Translations under genes and position numbers: made by a program
Source: Methylophaga thalassica
Lineage (GTDB): Bacteria; Pseudomonadota; Gammaproteobacteria; Nitrosococcales; Methylophagaceae
Assembly: GCF_030159795.1 (NCBI RefSeq)
Contig: NZ_BSND01000006.1
Location: 186,001 to 250,000, forward strand
Direction of reading: 5' to 3'
Length of the DNA: 64,000 nt
Shown here: positions 51,321 to 60,339 of the stretch, piece by piece
How positions within the stretch are numbered: the stretch's first letter is position 1
Layout: the number at the start of each line of letters is the position of its first letter
Notes under the pieces: model-generated
Database searches by the model: none
Told to the model about the DNA's origin: nothing
The model's input: the letters and a program-made list of their open reading frames with translations, nothing else

Positions 51321-51601
51321 TGGCTGACTCTTCATTTCGAACAGACTGGCTCAGTAAATCCCTAGCCGGCATCCTTTTAGGCTTTTTGGCAGCGATGGCC
51401 ATCTGCGGTTTATTTTTCCTGCTGCCACTGCCCATCGGGCCAAGTGCCGAAGCCCAACTGATGATGTGGTTAGTGGGACCTGTCTGGCTTACATTACTGA
51501 GTACCTGCTTTTTATTTCGCTCTGGCACTCGCGCCTGGTTTTGGCTGGGACTGACTAATGTCGTGCTGTATGCACTGTATTTTTTATTTAAATCATTCTG
51601 A
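51320..51601 (+). CDS. DUF3649-family iron-uptake membrane protein
   Basis: 93 residues with three membrane helices. The N-terminal SKSLAGILLGFLAAMAICGLF and the middle GPSAEAQLMMWLVGPVWLTL are typical of the family, whose members lie next to PepSY proteins in siderophore loci. No cofactor ligand beyond a few Cys is obvious. It is translationally coupled to the DUF3325 gene and 12 bases ahead of the PepSY gene. Confidence 0.82.
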   Translation: MADSSFRTDWLSKSLAGILLGFLAAMAICGLFFLLPLPIGPSAEAQLMMWLVGPVWLTLLSTCFLFRSGTRAWFWLGLTNVVLYALYFLFKSF

Positions 51602-51613
51602 GATAAATCCCAC

Positions 51614-53248
51614 ATGAAAGTAAAAGCAGACATTATTCGTACCTATAAATCGCTGCATACGTGGGTCGGTATTATCAGTGGTATGGCATTGTTCATCGCC
51701 TTTTATGCAGGCGCATTGACCATTTTTAAAGAACCCATCAGCCATTGGGCAACGCCTCCCCTTCAGCATTCAGAGTCAATTAGTTTATCTGCCGTTCCTT
51801 CTGTGCTTGGCCGAGTTATAAAATCCCACCCGGAAGCCGCTCAGCGCATACAATTAAACCTAAACCCTGAAACACATCACACACAGCAAATCATGTGGAC
51901 AGTCGAAGGTGAAAAAGGCGGGGATCATGATGTTTCCTCACTGCGTTATTTCAGTGCACAGTTGGATGAACACCAAGACTTAGTCACGACAGAAGTTTAT
52001 CCAGCCACTGTTGCTCAATTTATTGACACCCTCCACCGGGTTGTAGGTCTACCTGTAGACAGTGATCCAAACCGCTGGATTATGGGTATTTTTGCCATTT
52101 TTTATACCCTGGCTCTGGTATCAGGTTTAATTATTCTATTACCCATTTTGGTGAAAGAACTCTTTGCTTTCCGTCTAGGCAGAAAACCAAAGCGGGTCTG
52201 GCTTGATGCCCATAATGTGGTGGGTGTGACCAGCCTGCCCTTTCACTTGATTATGGCGATAACGGCCTTTGGGTTTGCTTATCATGATCTTATTTACGAC
52301 GTACAGGACAAACTCATTCACGAGGGCCAGTTGCGTCAGGCATTATTTTCCAGTGCACCCAAGCCGAATCCTGAACAAAGTACGGATCCCGCTACCATGT
52401 TATCGCCAGAAGAATTACTGGCAACCGCCAGAGAAATCGCCCCATCATTTGTCCCCTATCAACTGGAATATTCAGGCATCACCACGCCGCGGGCCAGTGT
52501 GATGATTTGGGGTAATGATGCTGATGCTATCGCTCCCAGAGCACCGGGCGGATTTATCGCAATCAATCCATACAGTGGTGAGGTGCAATCTACCGATTAT
52601 TTACCCGGTCAACAACCGGGAGAAATGATTGCTGTCAGTAGTTTTTTTGCCTTGCACTTTGCCACCTTTGGCGGCTCGCCAATACGTTGGGCTTATTTCA
52701 TTCTAGGCTTAGCTGGTGCATGGCTGTTCTATACAGGCAATTTATTGTGGGTAGAAAACCGACGTCGTCACAGCAAGCCTGATGGCAGGCTGTTTAATCA
52801 GCGTAAAGATGTCAAAGTCATGGCCTCGCTCACGGTTGGAATTTGTCTTGGCAGTGTCTGTGGCATCTCGTTGATGCTGGCCAGCAGTAAATGGTTGGCA
52901 TTAGAAGCACAGGCCACATACCTCCATTTCCAATGGGTATATTACTTGACGTTTTTTGCCACTATTGCATGGAGCTTTATTCGTGGAGCCGCAAGAAGTT
53001 TGGTTGAATTGCTCTACGCTGCTGCCACTCTTACTGTCGCCATTCCGGTTACCAGCTTACTTAGCATCATTATTCCAGCAACAGGGCTGTGGATGCATAC
53101 CGACTTGAATACATTGATGGTCGATATAGTGGCTTTCATCATGGCTGTTGGCTTTGGATTATTAGGACGAGCGACATATAAACGTGTTTATCACAGTCAA
53201 ATCATTGACAGCGTCTGGTCTTACCGACCTGCACCTCGCTCTTTATAA
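51614..53248 (+). CDS. PepSY-associated TM protein (putative ferric-siderophore reductase)
   Basis: 544 residues. PepSY-TM layout: helix 1 (TYKSLHTWVGIISGMALFI), a periplasmic PepSY-like domain (about 60-165), helix 2 (FAIFYTLALVSGLIILLPI), helix 3 around HNVVGVTSLPFHLIMAITAF, a second periplasmic part (about 250-345), then four more helices from about 355. His in LHTW, DAHN and PFHL at the helix ends are suited to bind heme. FoxB/FegB-like relatives reduce ferric siderophores at the inner membrane. It is the last gene of the receptor-DUF3325-DUF3649 set. Confidence 0.88.
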   Translation: MKVKADIIRTYKSLHTWVGIISGMALFIAFYAGALTIFKEPISHWATPPLQHSESISLSAVPSVLGRVIKSHPEAAQRIQLNLNPETHHTQQIMWTVEGEKGGDHDVSSLRYFSAQLDEHQDLVTTEVYPATVAQFIDTLHRVVGLPVDSDPNRWIMGIFAIFYTLALVSGLIILLPILVKELFAFRLGRKPKRVWLDAHNVVGVTSLPFHLIMAITAFGFAYHDLIYDVQDKLIHEGQLRQALFSSAPKPNPEQSTDPATMLSPEELLATAREIAPSFVPYQLEYSGITTPRASVMIWGNDADAIAPRAPGGFIAINPYSGEVQSTDYLPGQQPGEMIAVSSFFALHFATFGGSPIRWAYFILGLAGAWLFYTGNLLWVENRRRHSKPDGRLFNQRKDVKVMASLTVGICLGSVCGISLMLASSKWLALEAQATYLHFQWVYYLTFFATIAWSFIRGAARSLVELLYAAATLTVAIPVTSLLSIIIPATGLWMHTDLNTLMVDIVAFIMAVGFGLLGRATYKRVYHSQIIDSVWSYRPAPRSL

Positions 53249-53357
53249 AATAGGCATAGAGCAGAGGTTTTAATGTTGTATTTGCCCATATCGTCACCAG
53301 ATGTTTATATACAATGGAGGCTTATTAAAAACAAATAGAAACACAGAGAGAAAATGT

Positions 53358-54023
53358 ATGAGCAGACTCTATAATGATAAACACCGCGCCCTTCAAGATA
53401 GTTTTAATAGCCGTGAACTGGCTGATCGGGTGGAGGAAGTCGCCCTTGTCACAGAGATAGATGACAATGCTAAAGCCTTCCTTGAAAGTCGCGATATGTT
53501 CTTCCTGACCACGGTTGATGAGCGTGGTCGGCCAACCGTGTCTTATAAAGGTGGCGAAGCTGGCTGCTTTATCAAAGTGCTGGATGAAAAAACGATTGCC
53601 TTCCCCAGTTATGACGGCAATGGCATGTATTACTCGATGGGGAATATTCAAGGCAACCCTGAAGTGGGTTTATTATTTATTGATTTTGAGAAACCACATC
53701 GAATTCGTGTGCAAGGTAAGGCCATCGCCTCAAGTGACGATCCACTTATGGGAGAGTGGAAAGAAGCTGAAATGATCGTTCGGGTGACCGTATCTGAACT
53801 GTGGCAAAACTGCCCGCGTTATGTTCACCGCTATCAGAAAGTCAAAGACTCCCGTTATATTCCTAAACAAGAATGCAAAACACCAGTCGCCGCCTGGAAA
53901 CGCGTTGATATGATGCAAGATGTGTTACGTGAGCATGAATTAAATCAAGTCGCCGATGAAGGTGGCACCATGCCGATTGAAGAATGGATGGGTTATATTC
54001 AGTCTGGGGATGAAAGAGCATAA
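53358..54023 (+). CDS. Pyridoxamine 5'-phosphate oxidase-family flavoprotein
   Basis: 221 residues. Split-barrel FMN-binding domain at about 40-150 (AKAFLESRDMFFLTTVDERG, then PTVSYKGGEAGCFIKVLDE, then FPSYDGNGMYYSMGNIQGNP). The C-terminus has ELWQNCPRYVHRYQ, which is shared by the PNPOx-like proteins of this branch. The function is probably flavin-, F420- or heme-dependent oxidoreduction of unknown substrate; relatives occur near iron loci. The start at 53358 has GAGAG upstream; the longer start at 53301 does not. Confidence 0.87.
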   Translation: MSRLYNDKHRALQDSFNSRELADRVEEVALVTEIDDNAKAFLESRDMFFLTTVDERGRPTVSYKGGEAGCFIKVLDEKTIAFPSYDGNGMYYSMGNIQGNPEVGLLFIDFEKPHRIRVQGKAIASSDDPLMGEWKEAEMIVRVTVSELWQNCPRYVHRYQKVKDSRYIPKQECKTPVAAWKRVDMMQDVLREHELNQVADEGGTMPIEEWMGYIQSGDERA

Positions 54024-54135
54024 CGTCTCAGCAACTTGATGCTGAAAGCAAAGTCCAAAGATGCATAGCCGTGATCATATTACACACTATGAAGATCACC
54101 ATTCAGGTAAGTTGAGCAGGAAAGGTTTTAAATTA

Positions 54136-54498
54136 ATGAAAAAAGTGGCCTTGTTGATTGCGTTTCTGTTGCTCATCATCGGAGCCTTAAGCCTGATGCC
54201 ATCCAATGCGACCATCACCTACAATGGCGAGCAAGTTACTGGCCCCTTAAAACATCTCATCGAAGCCGGTGGCATCATTTTTGTGCCCATACTCTTACTT
54301 TGTATGGGTATATTATTGGCTTTTATGTTCACAGGCATTGGGCTTATCGTACTGGGTTTCCTGGTTTTTTTCTGTCTCGCCTCTTTTTCTATGGTCTTCC
54401 CTTTTCTTCTGCCATTACTCATCCCTTTGTTCATTGTCTGGCTTGTCTTCGCACTCACACGCAAAGATAAAACCAGTGACGCCGTTAATTCAAAATAG
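54136..54498 (+). CDS. Small integral membrane protein
   Basis: 120 residues with three to four hydrophobic segments: a possible signal or helix at 4-20, then a short soluble loop (SNATITYNGEQVTGPLKHLI), then two long Phe/Leu-rich helices at about 45-110 and a Lys-rich tail. Alternative start at 54061 adds a His-rich N-terminus without a ribosome site; the chosen ATG has AGGAAAGG about 13 bases upstream. No family named. It follows the flavoprotein gene by 112 bases. Confidence 0.65.
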   Translation: MKKVALLIAFLLLIIGALSLMPSNATITYNGEQVTGPLKHLIEAGGIIFVPILLLCMGILLAFMFTGIGLIVLGFLVFFCLASFSMVFPFLLPLLIPLFIVWLVFALTRKDKTSDAVNSK

Positions 54499-54540
54499 AA
54501 AACAACGTTATCTGTCTAATTAATAAATAGGTCTATCAAT

Positions 54541-54569
54541 GACATAGCCATCAAATTGATGGCTATGTC
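54541..54569. terminator. Perfect palindrome between convergent genes
   Basis: GACATAGCCATCAA (54541-54554) and TTGATGGCTATGTC (54556-54569) form a 14-bp perfect inverted repeat with a single-base centre. It lies between two convergent stops. A pyrimidine-rich tail follows on the plus strand. It probably terminates the plus transcript and perhaps both. Confidence 0.7.
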
Positions 54570-54577
54570 ATCTCTTT

Positions 54578-57013
54578 CTAGAAGTCCAGCGAATAACCAA
54601 TGGTTAATGTTCGGCCACGGCCTTTAAAGTTACGGGTATCTGAGCCATAACTGGTTTGGGATGAGTAGCTGAAATAATCCTTATTGAGCAGGTTTGTTAC
54701 TCCAGCATGGATCTTACCGGTAGAGAGTTTATACGCCATAGTGGCATCAATCAGGCCATAGGCTTTGAACTGTTCTTCATCATCCCCGGCTTCTTCATCG
54801 AAGTTACGATCAAAGTTATAACTGGCTTGCACAAATGAGGAAAGTTTTGGGGTCCATTCAGCCTGCCAGCTGGCGATTAATCGATTGGGTGGAATATTTT
54901 GGCCATTCAGATCAGTATCAACTTTACCGTCATCATCACTGTCATAACGTCCCCGGATATAGGAATACGCCAGGTTTAGCTTGTGACCATCGTTTACTTT
55001 CCAGCCTAAGTTGGCTTCGGCACCGTTAATTTCTTGTTTTTCACGGTTAACCATATATTGGGTATTGTCTGCATTCGCCGACAATCTGGAACCTAAGTCC
55101 GAATCAGATTCATAATAACTGACTTCGAAATCGATCGCGTCCCAGTTTAGCCGAATGCCTACTTCTCTGTTCGTGGTTATGATTGGCTCAAGATCAAGCA
55201 ATCCATCCACACTGGTACCGGCAACACTCACTTCACGTAAAACCCGCCCCACATCTGGCATACCAAAACCTTCTGAGTAATTAGCAAACACACTCAGCCA
55301 TGACAATGGACTGATAACCACACCACCATTGAACAGCGTCTCACTAAAATCGGGATTGCCGCCTTTCACATCAACAGCACCTTTACCGTATACCGTTGTA
55401 AAATCATCCACGTCCAATTCTGAATGTTCGTAACGAACACCAGCATGAAGCACTACCGCCTCAATTGGCTGAAGTTGTAACTGTAGGAAAGGCGCGTAGT
55501 TTTTATATACCACTTCAGGTACATAACTACGGTTTGTCATAGCTAAGTTCTGAGAAGAACTGTCTTCAAGCAAATCAAAACCTGTTGTGACTTTTAACTT
55601 ATCATCCAGCAAACCATCTTTCACTAAGGTGAATTTAGCCCCTTTTTTCACTGATTCAATTTGGGTTTGATCAATACTATCAGGCGCCAATGTTGGCTCA
55701 TAAAAACTGCTGGATGTCAGTGCGCCAAATAATGCTTCAAACTCTTGTCTGTATGCCTGGGCGGTAAATTCCATCCCAGCTAAATCATAATTTTGGTATT
55801 TCAGACTGGTGGTTAACACCCGATTGTATGGCGCCTCACCGACAGGGGTTCCTCTAACTGATGTAGTCGGTTCCCCTTTTTCAATATCACCATCAACGCT
55901 GACATAATCATTGCCACCTTTGACCTGATAACGGTTGAGGGAAGCTTCTATGTGCTGATCATCGTCTATCCAGTAACCCAACTTGGTGAACAAGTCATAA
56001 CTTTTCGAGTTCATAATGTCACCCTGCACATTATCTACCCCGATTTCGGTGCCATCAGCATCCAGAAACACACCTTGTCTTTCATAGCTCAAACCCAAGG
56101 TATATTCAAAGTCATTTTTACTACCGCTCAGGTTGTAATCACTGCGATACCCCGAGGTTTCATCACCAAACTCACCGGTTGGTGTCGTTATTTGCACATT
56201 CATGCTTTGTTTGAGTGTATCCTGGCTCGGACGACGGGTAATAAAGTTGATAATGCCGCCGGTCGCGCCTAAACCATGAATAGCGCTGGCACCATGAATC
56301 ACCTCAACACGTTCGACCATCGACATATCAATAGTATGACCATCACGCTGGCCATCTCGCAGTGGATTACTTTGTGGCACACCATCAATCAGAAATAATG
56401 GTGAACGTCCACGGAATGTTTCGCCTCCACTGGTGAGCTTCTGACGACTTGGCGAGAATGAAGGCAACAAGTTACTCAGAATCTGAGAGGTGTCACTACT
56501 CATCTCCATTTGCTGTTCAATCTGCTCACGATTAATCACTGTGACCACTTGTGGCGAATCTTTTAGCTGGGTGTCAGAACGTGTTGAGGTTATCAACATA
56601 TCGTCTAATTCAACACTTTGTTTTTGTTTGGGTGTGACGGCAACAGGTGCTGATTTTTTGCTAATGGAATAACTGCCATTGGCTAATAAGGTCGCCTGTA
56701 AACCAGTATCAGCTAAGAGCTGAGTGATTAACGTGGATGGTGCGGCCGTACCTTGAAATCGGTCGGCCTGAATACCGGCGACCACATCTGGGCTAAAAGA
56801 GACAGTAATTCCACTTTGCACAGCAAACTGATTGAGCGCTGATTCAAGTGAGCCGGCCTGAATATTAAAGCTTTGTTGTTGAGTCACACTATCTGCATGA
56901 CTGATGTTGATAATAAGATCGGTGCTCACCAAAGCCGTGGTTAGCATTCCAGCCATGACGAGTTGTCGACTTAATGGCGATAAACTTAAGGGTAAGAAAG
57001 AGGCGTGTTTCAT
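54578..57013 (-). CDS. TonB-dependent siderophore receptor with STN domain
   Basis: 811 residues. A signal peptide ends near ISHA (about 40). STN at about 46-113 (FNIQAGSLESALNQFAVQSG). The plug, about 138-260, has DSPQVVTVINREQ and VERVEVIHGASAIHG. The barrel ends TIGYSLDF. The plug resembles catecholate/aerobactin-type receptors (IutA/FecA branch) only in general style. It follows its own fecI-fecR pair, which fits transport-signal regulation. The gap of 106 bases upstream contains a GTTAGATAAGAG-CTTATCTAAC-type inverted repeat (57046-57069) and could hold the sigma promoter. Confidence 0.92.
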   Translation of the reverse strand: MKHASFLPLSLSPLSRQLVMAGMLTTALVSTDLIINISHADSVTQQQSFNIQAGSLESALNQFAVQSGITVSFSPDVVAGIQADRFQGTAAPSTLITQLLADTGLQATLLANGSYSISKKSAPVAVTPKQKQSVELDDMLITSTRSDTQLKDSPQVVTVINREQIEQQMEMSSDTSQILSNLLPSFSPSRQKLTSGGETFRGRSPLFLIDGVPQSNPLRDGQRDGHTIDMSMVERVEVIHGASAIHGLGATGGIINFITRRPSQDTLKQSMNVQITTPTGEFGDETSGYRSDYNLSGSKNDFEYTLGLSYERQGVFLDADGTEIGVDNVQGDIMNSKSYDLFTKLGYWIDDDQHIEASLNRYQVKGGNDYVSVDGDIEKGEPTTSVRGTPVGEAPYNRVLTTSLKYQNYDLAGMEFTAQAYRQEFEALFGALTSSSFYEPTLAPDSIDQTQIESVKKGAKFTLVKDGLLDDKLKVTTGFDLLEDSSSQNLAMTNRSYVPEVVYKNYAPFLQLQLQPIEAVVLHAGVRYEHSELDVDDFTTVYGKGAVDVKGGNPDFSETLFNGGVVISPLSWLSVFANYSEGFGMPDVGRVLREVSVAGTSVDGLLDLEPIITTNREVGIRLNWDAIDFEVSYYESDSDLGSRLSANADNTQYMVNREKQEINGAEANLGWKVNDGHKLNLAYSYIRGRYDSDDDGKVDTDLNGQNIPPNRLIASWQAEWTPKLSSFVQASYNFDRNFDEEAGDDEEQFKAYGLIDATMAYKLSTGKIHAGVTNLLNKDYFSYSSQTSYGSDTRNFKGRGRTLTIGYSLDF

Positions 57014-57119
57014 TCTTGGTCCTGTTAATTAATTTAGATAATACGGTTAGCGATAACGCTCTTATCTAACAGGCCGAACGAGAACCCCGAATCGTTAACC
57101 CCCTTAAACAAAAAAATAG

Positions 57120-58058
57120 TCAGGCAGGTTCAACTTGTGCCCAATAGCGGGTGAAATAATGGACTTTAACAGGTAGGGTACTACTGAGATTTTCTAATAC
57201 GGATGACGTATTGTTGATATTAAATGCCCCGGAAATACGCAGAGAAGCCACAGCAGCATCACAGCGTAGCGCCCCTTTATGATAGCGAGCCAGTTCATTG
57301 ATAAACTGATCCAATCGCCAGTTACTGACAATCAACATACCCTGTGTCCAGGCATCCATATTCACTGGCATTAAATTTAACGGGCTATGTTTTAATACAT
57401 CAAAACGCATGCAATGTCCTGCCTGAACTTTGACCGCTTTATTGGCTTTTTCGGACTTCACTTCCACAGCATGTTTACTGACACCGACCCAGGTCTCTCG
57501 ATCATGACTTCGAACCTGAAACCGGGTGCCCAGCGCCTTCACTGATCCTTGTGCCGTTTTTACAATAAAATCTTGCGATGGCACGCCTTTGCCAGTCTCA
57601 ATAATGACTTCACCACGGTATAAGGTTAACTCCCTGACATTGTCACTGAAGTTAACGTCTAAGGCGGTACTTGTATTCAGATACACTTTGCTGCCGTCAG
57701 CCAGCTCTATGGTTTTACGCTCGCCTGTACCCGTGCGGTGTTGTGCAACCAGACTCGACAGTGCTCTCTGTTGATAAGCCACGCCTCCAGCACTTCCCAC
57801 GGTTAATACCACGACCAGTGTTTTGATTAACTGGCGGCGCGAGTGACGCGCTTTTTCCAAGGTCTCATGTCTGATTTCCGTAGGCACTAATTGCAGTTGT
57901 TTCTGTAAACGTTCCACCCTTTTCCAGGCATCATAATGACGGTTATCGGCATCTAGCCATGCCTGATGTGCTTGATATATGACATCTCCGGGCTGTGCAT
58001 TGCGAAGATCCACAAACCAACTGGCCGCCTGAGTCAAAATATCTTCATTCAGCTTCAT
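57120..58058 (-). CDS. FecR-type anti-sigma regulator
   Basis: 312 residues. FecR_N domain at about 5-50 (ILTQAASWFVDLRNAQPGD). The membrane/Tat-like segment SRRQLIKTLVVVLTVGSAGG (about 74-93). FecR domain with LADGSKVYLNTSTALDV and a C-terminus ending RYWAQVEPA. It binds the sigma in the cytoplasm and the STN domain of the downstream receptor in the periplasm. It lies 3 bases after the sigma gene. It is the third FecR of the window. Confidence 0.94.
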   Translation of the reverse strand: MKLNEDILTQAASWFVDLRNAQPGDVIYQAHQAWLDADNRHYDAWKRVERLQKQLQLVPTEIRHETLEKARHSRRQLIKTLVVVLTVGSAGGVAYQQRALSSLVAQHRTGTGERKTIELADGSKVYLNTSTALDVNFSDNVRELTLYRGEVIIETGKGVPSQDFIVKTAQGSVKALGTRFQVRSHDRETWVGVSKHAVEVKSEKANKAVKVQAGHCMRFDVLKHSPLNLMPVNMDAWTQGMLIVSNWRLDQFINELARYHKGALRCDAAVASLRISGAFNINNTSSVLENLSSTLPVKVHYFTRYWAQVEPA

Positions 58059-58061
58059 CGT

Positions 58062-58553
58062 TTAATCTTCAATCAGTAACAGGCACTGTGTCATGGCACG
58101 AATAAAGTGCTTACGAACGGTCGTTACCGACACATTTAGTTGCCTGCCAATTTCAGCAAAGGAAAGCCCATCCAACTGGGCCAGCAGAAATATTTGTCGC
58201 CCGCGCTCGCTCATCGCATCCAGCATTTTTTCGATCTGTAATAAGGTGTCGATAATGAGATGATGCTGTTCGGCAGAAATACTGTGTTGTTCTGGCTGAA
58301 CTTGCAGCGCATCGAGATAGGCCTGCTCAACTGTGCGGCGGCGGAAAAAGTCGACCAGTAAACCACGTGCAATACTGCTTAAATATGCTTTGGGTGAGTT
58401 GAATTCATGCTCACGCCCCTTTATCAATACCTTGATGAAAGTCTCCTGCGTGAGATCTTGAGCTTGCTCAACATTATTTAATCGAGAACGGATCCAACTC
58501 TGAAGCCAATGATGATGCTCTGAATAAAGTGATTCCAGTGTTTGCACAGCCAT
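58062..58553 (-). CDS. FecI-type ECF sigma factor
   Basis: 163 residues. Sigma 2 (LYSEHHHWLQSWIRSRLN, then AQDLTQETFIKVL) and sigma 4 (LSFAEIGRQLNVSVTTVRKHFIRA). The start at 58553 (MAVQTLES) is preferred because the longer frame (58592) would run into the Fur box region. It probably transcribes the receptor gene 57013-54578, released by FecR upon siderophore binding, and iron represses it through the Fur box upstream. Confidence 0.94.
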   Translation of the reverse strand: MAVQTLESLYSEHHHWLQSWIRSRLNNVEQAQDLTQETFIKVLIKGREHEFNSPKAYLSSIARGLLVDFFRRRTVEQAYLDALQVQPEQHSISAEQHHLIIDTLLQIEKMLDAMSERGRQIFLLAQLDGLSFAEIGRQLNVSVTTVRKHFIRAMTQCLLLIED

Positions 58554-58577
58554 TATTAATAGAACTACTTCACAAGT

Positions 58578-58596
58578 GATAATGAGATACATTATC
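58578..58596. promoter_or_regulatory. Fur box
   Basis: GATAATGAGATACATTATC matches about 16 of 19 consensus positions with clean arms. It lies 25 bases before the sigma start on the minus strand. Confidence 0.92.
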
Positions 58597-58688
58597 GTTT
58601 TGGAAATTATTTAGCAATAGTGGTGTTATCTGTGCGTTTGATTTTTAAGGATTATTTTTAATAAAAAAATAGCTGTAGCCTTTCAGTT

Positions 58689-59150
58689 CTAACTCGGCTC
58701 GCCAACCACTTTAAGTTTAGTAGCAATAAAGTCTTTATGAGAGACATAAAGCAAACTGGCGAGCTTACGAATCACATGCTCTTCTATGTCTTGTAATTCG
58801 TGATCGGCCCAGGCAATTTGCCAGAGCATTTCAATCAATTCAATTTTCTCTTGCTCGTTGTACTGCTGATTGATATCGGCGGTGAAGCGGTAAAAGTCGG
58901 TGGCTTCGCTGTGTGCTCTTTCAGCATCAGCAATTAGTTTCTCCGCATCGCTGTCTTCAACATCAAACTGACTGGCAAGGATCTGCCGTAACATGGCCTT
59001 TTCTGTTTCATGTTGCTCATTATCCACCGCAATGATTTCAATCATTAACGCGACGGCTGCCAACACTTTAGACTGCTGCTGATTCGCTAGATAAGCATCA
59101 GTGTTATCACCTAAGGTGGATGAAAATATCTGTTTTAGTTTTTCGATCAT
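58689..59150 (-). CDS. TerB-family (tellurite-resistance-like) protein
   Basis: 153 residues, all helical. The TerB core LAAVALMIEIIAVDNEQHETEKAMLRQIL (split at the D-x-E metal motif VDNEQHETE) and a second acidic motif IAWADHELQDIEE fit the metal-binding four-helix TerB family. The start at 59150 has GGAG; the longer frame reaching into the neighbouring gene is rejected. It follows the GNAT-C39 gene by 46 bases, probably in its operon. TerB-like proteins are often stress- or defence-associated; no specific role is shown here. Confidence 0.85.
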   Translation of the reverse strand: MIEKLKQIFSSTLGDNTDAYLANQQQSKVLAAVALMIEIIAVDNEQHETEKAMLRQILASQFDVEDSDAEKLIADAERAHSEATDFYRFTADINQQYNEQEKIELIEMLWQIAWADHELQDIEEHVIRKLASLLYVSHKDFIATKLKVVGEPS

Positions 59151-59196
59151 AGTTATCTCCTGCAAGCAAAACCGACTGCCCGCAGGTGAATAAAGT

Positions 59197-60339
59197 TCAT
59201 TTTTTATTAGCCGGACTGACGATGACGGCAGCTTGATAGCGTGGTTTGCCGTAGCCAATCATGCGGTTAAACTCTTTGTGTGTGACGGGAATGTAACCAC
59301 TGTCGGTGACACTTTTATTATCATCCCAGTCCACATCCGGATCATGAAAATACACAAAGGTATCGGAGACAGACACCACCAAAATCCAGTGAGGTGATTT
59401 ACTCTGATTGAGACGATAAGAACTAATCAGAACCAACGCTAATGAACCTTTGGAGAGGTACTCTCTTAGCAAAGCAGAATCCACTGGTGCTTTCACTTGT
59501 TTGATATCAGATCGCGCTATTTTTTCAATAAAGTCCTGATGCACACATTCAATAACGGACTTCTTTTCTTCGCTACGCACACCATTGATAAAAGGAATAT
59601 CGTCTGAGTTACAAACCAAGGTAGTTTTCAAACCGCGCTCATTAGCAGCTAGTGCCAAACCTTGTGGACTGCAGCCACCATGACCTGAGGTCATAAAAAT
59701 AGTGGTGGCCTCGCGCCATAATTGCAATTCAAGCTGACGAGTGAGGGCTAACTCCTCATCCATACTCTTCATCGCCATCATCAGGCAAGCCGGTCCACAG
59801 GTAAAATCGGTCGATTGAGAGTAATGTGAAACTTCAGGATGGGTGACTTCTGGTACATGATGCAGCACTTTCATCATGCGGATAGCATCTGCATGATCCT
59901 CATAGAAGTCGCTGACAATATCAAACGGCTGATAACCCAACTTCTCATATAGCTTGATAGCGCCAAAATTATCAGGACGAACTTCTAGACGCAGAAAACT
60001 TCGACCGTCATCCAGTGCCTGCGTCTCGGCTTCCTGCATTAATTTGGCAGCAATACCAGCTTTACGATAATGAGCATCAACAGCTAATGAGTAAACACGG
60101 CCAAGCGATGTGCCTTGTGAGTAAAGTAACAACACATAGGCCACCAACTGCTCATTGCTTGTGGCCACCAGCAACAAATTATGGCCTTTTTTGATCATCC
60201 ATTTGAAGCTGCGCCTTGAAATACGATCTGTTTCAAAGCACGCTTCTTCTAACTTGCTGAGCGCGTTAACGTCATCAAGCGTCGCCTCGCGGAGTAAAAA
60301 CTCAGCGGGCGTTATGGTTGGCATGTTCAGTGAGTCCAT
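59197..60339 (-). CDS. GNAT acetyltransferase fused to a papain-like (C39/DUF3335) domain
   Basis: 380 residues. An N-terminal GNAT domain (about 15-165) has motif A VYSLAVDAHYRKAGIAAKLM and motif B LRLEVRPDNFGAIKLYEKLGY, like RimI. The C-terminal domain (about 170-375) is of the papain-like C39/DUF3335 type: Cys in STDFTCGPACLMMAMK, His in SPHWILVVSV and Asp in HDPDVDW. The pair suggests acetylation plus cleavage or transfer on a peptide. Together with the M14-like and RimK genes it belongs to a conserved amidoligase neighbourhood. Start 60324 is an alternative; its start overlaps the end of the M14 gene. Confidence 0.88.
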   Translation of the reverse strand: MDSLNMPTITPAEFLLREATLDDVNALSKLEEACFETDRISRRSFKWMIKKGHNLLLVATSNEQLVAYVLLLYSQGTSLGRVYSLAVDAHYRKAGIAAKLMQEAETQALDDGRSFLRLEVRPDNFGAIKLYEKLGYQPFDIVSDFYEDHADAIRMMKVLHHVPEVTHPEVSHYSQSTDFTCGPACLMMAMKSMDEELALTRQLELQLWREATTIFMTSGHGGCSPQGLALAANERGLKTTLVCNSDDIPFINGVRSEEKKSVIECVHQDFIEKIARSDIKQVKAPVDSALLREYLSKGSLALVLISSYRLNQSKSPHWILVVSVSDTFVYFHDPDVDWDDNKSVTDSGYIPVTHKEFNRMIGYGKPRYQAAVIVSPANKK

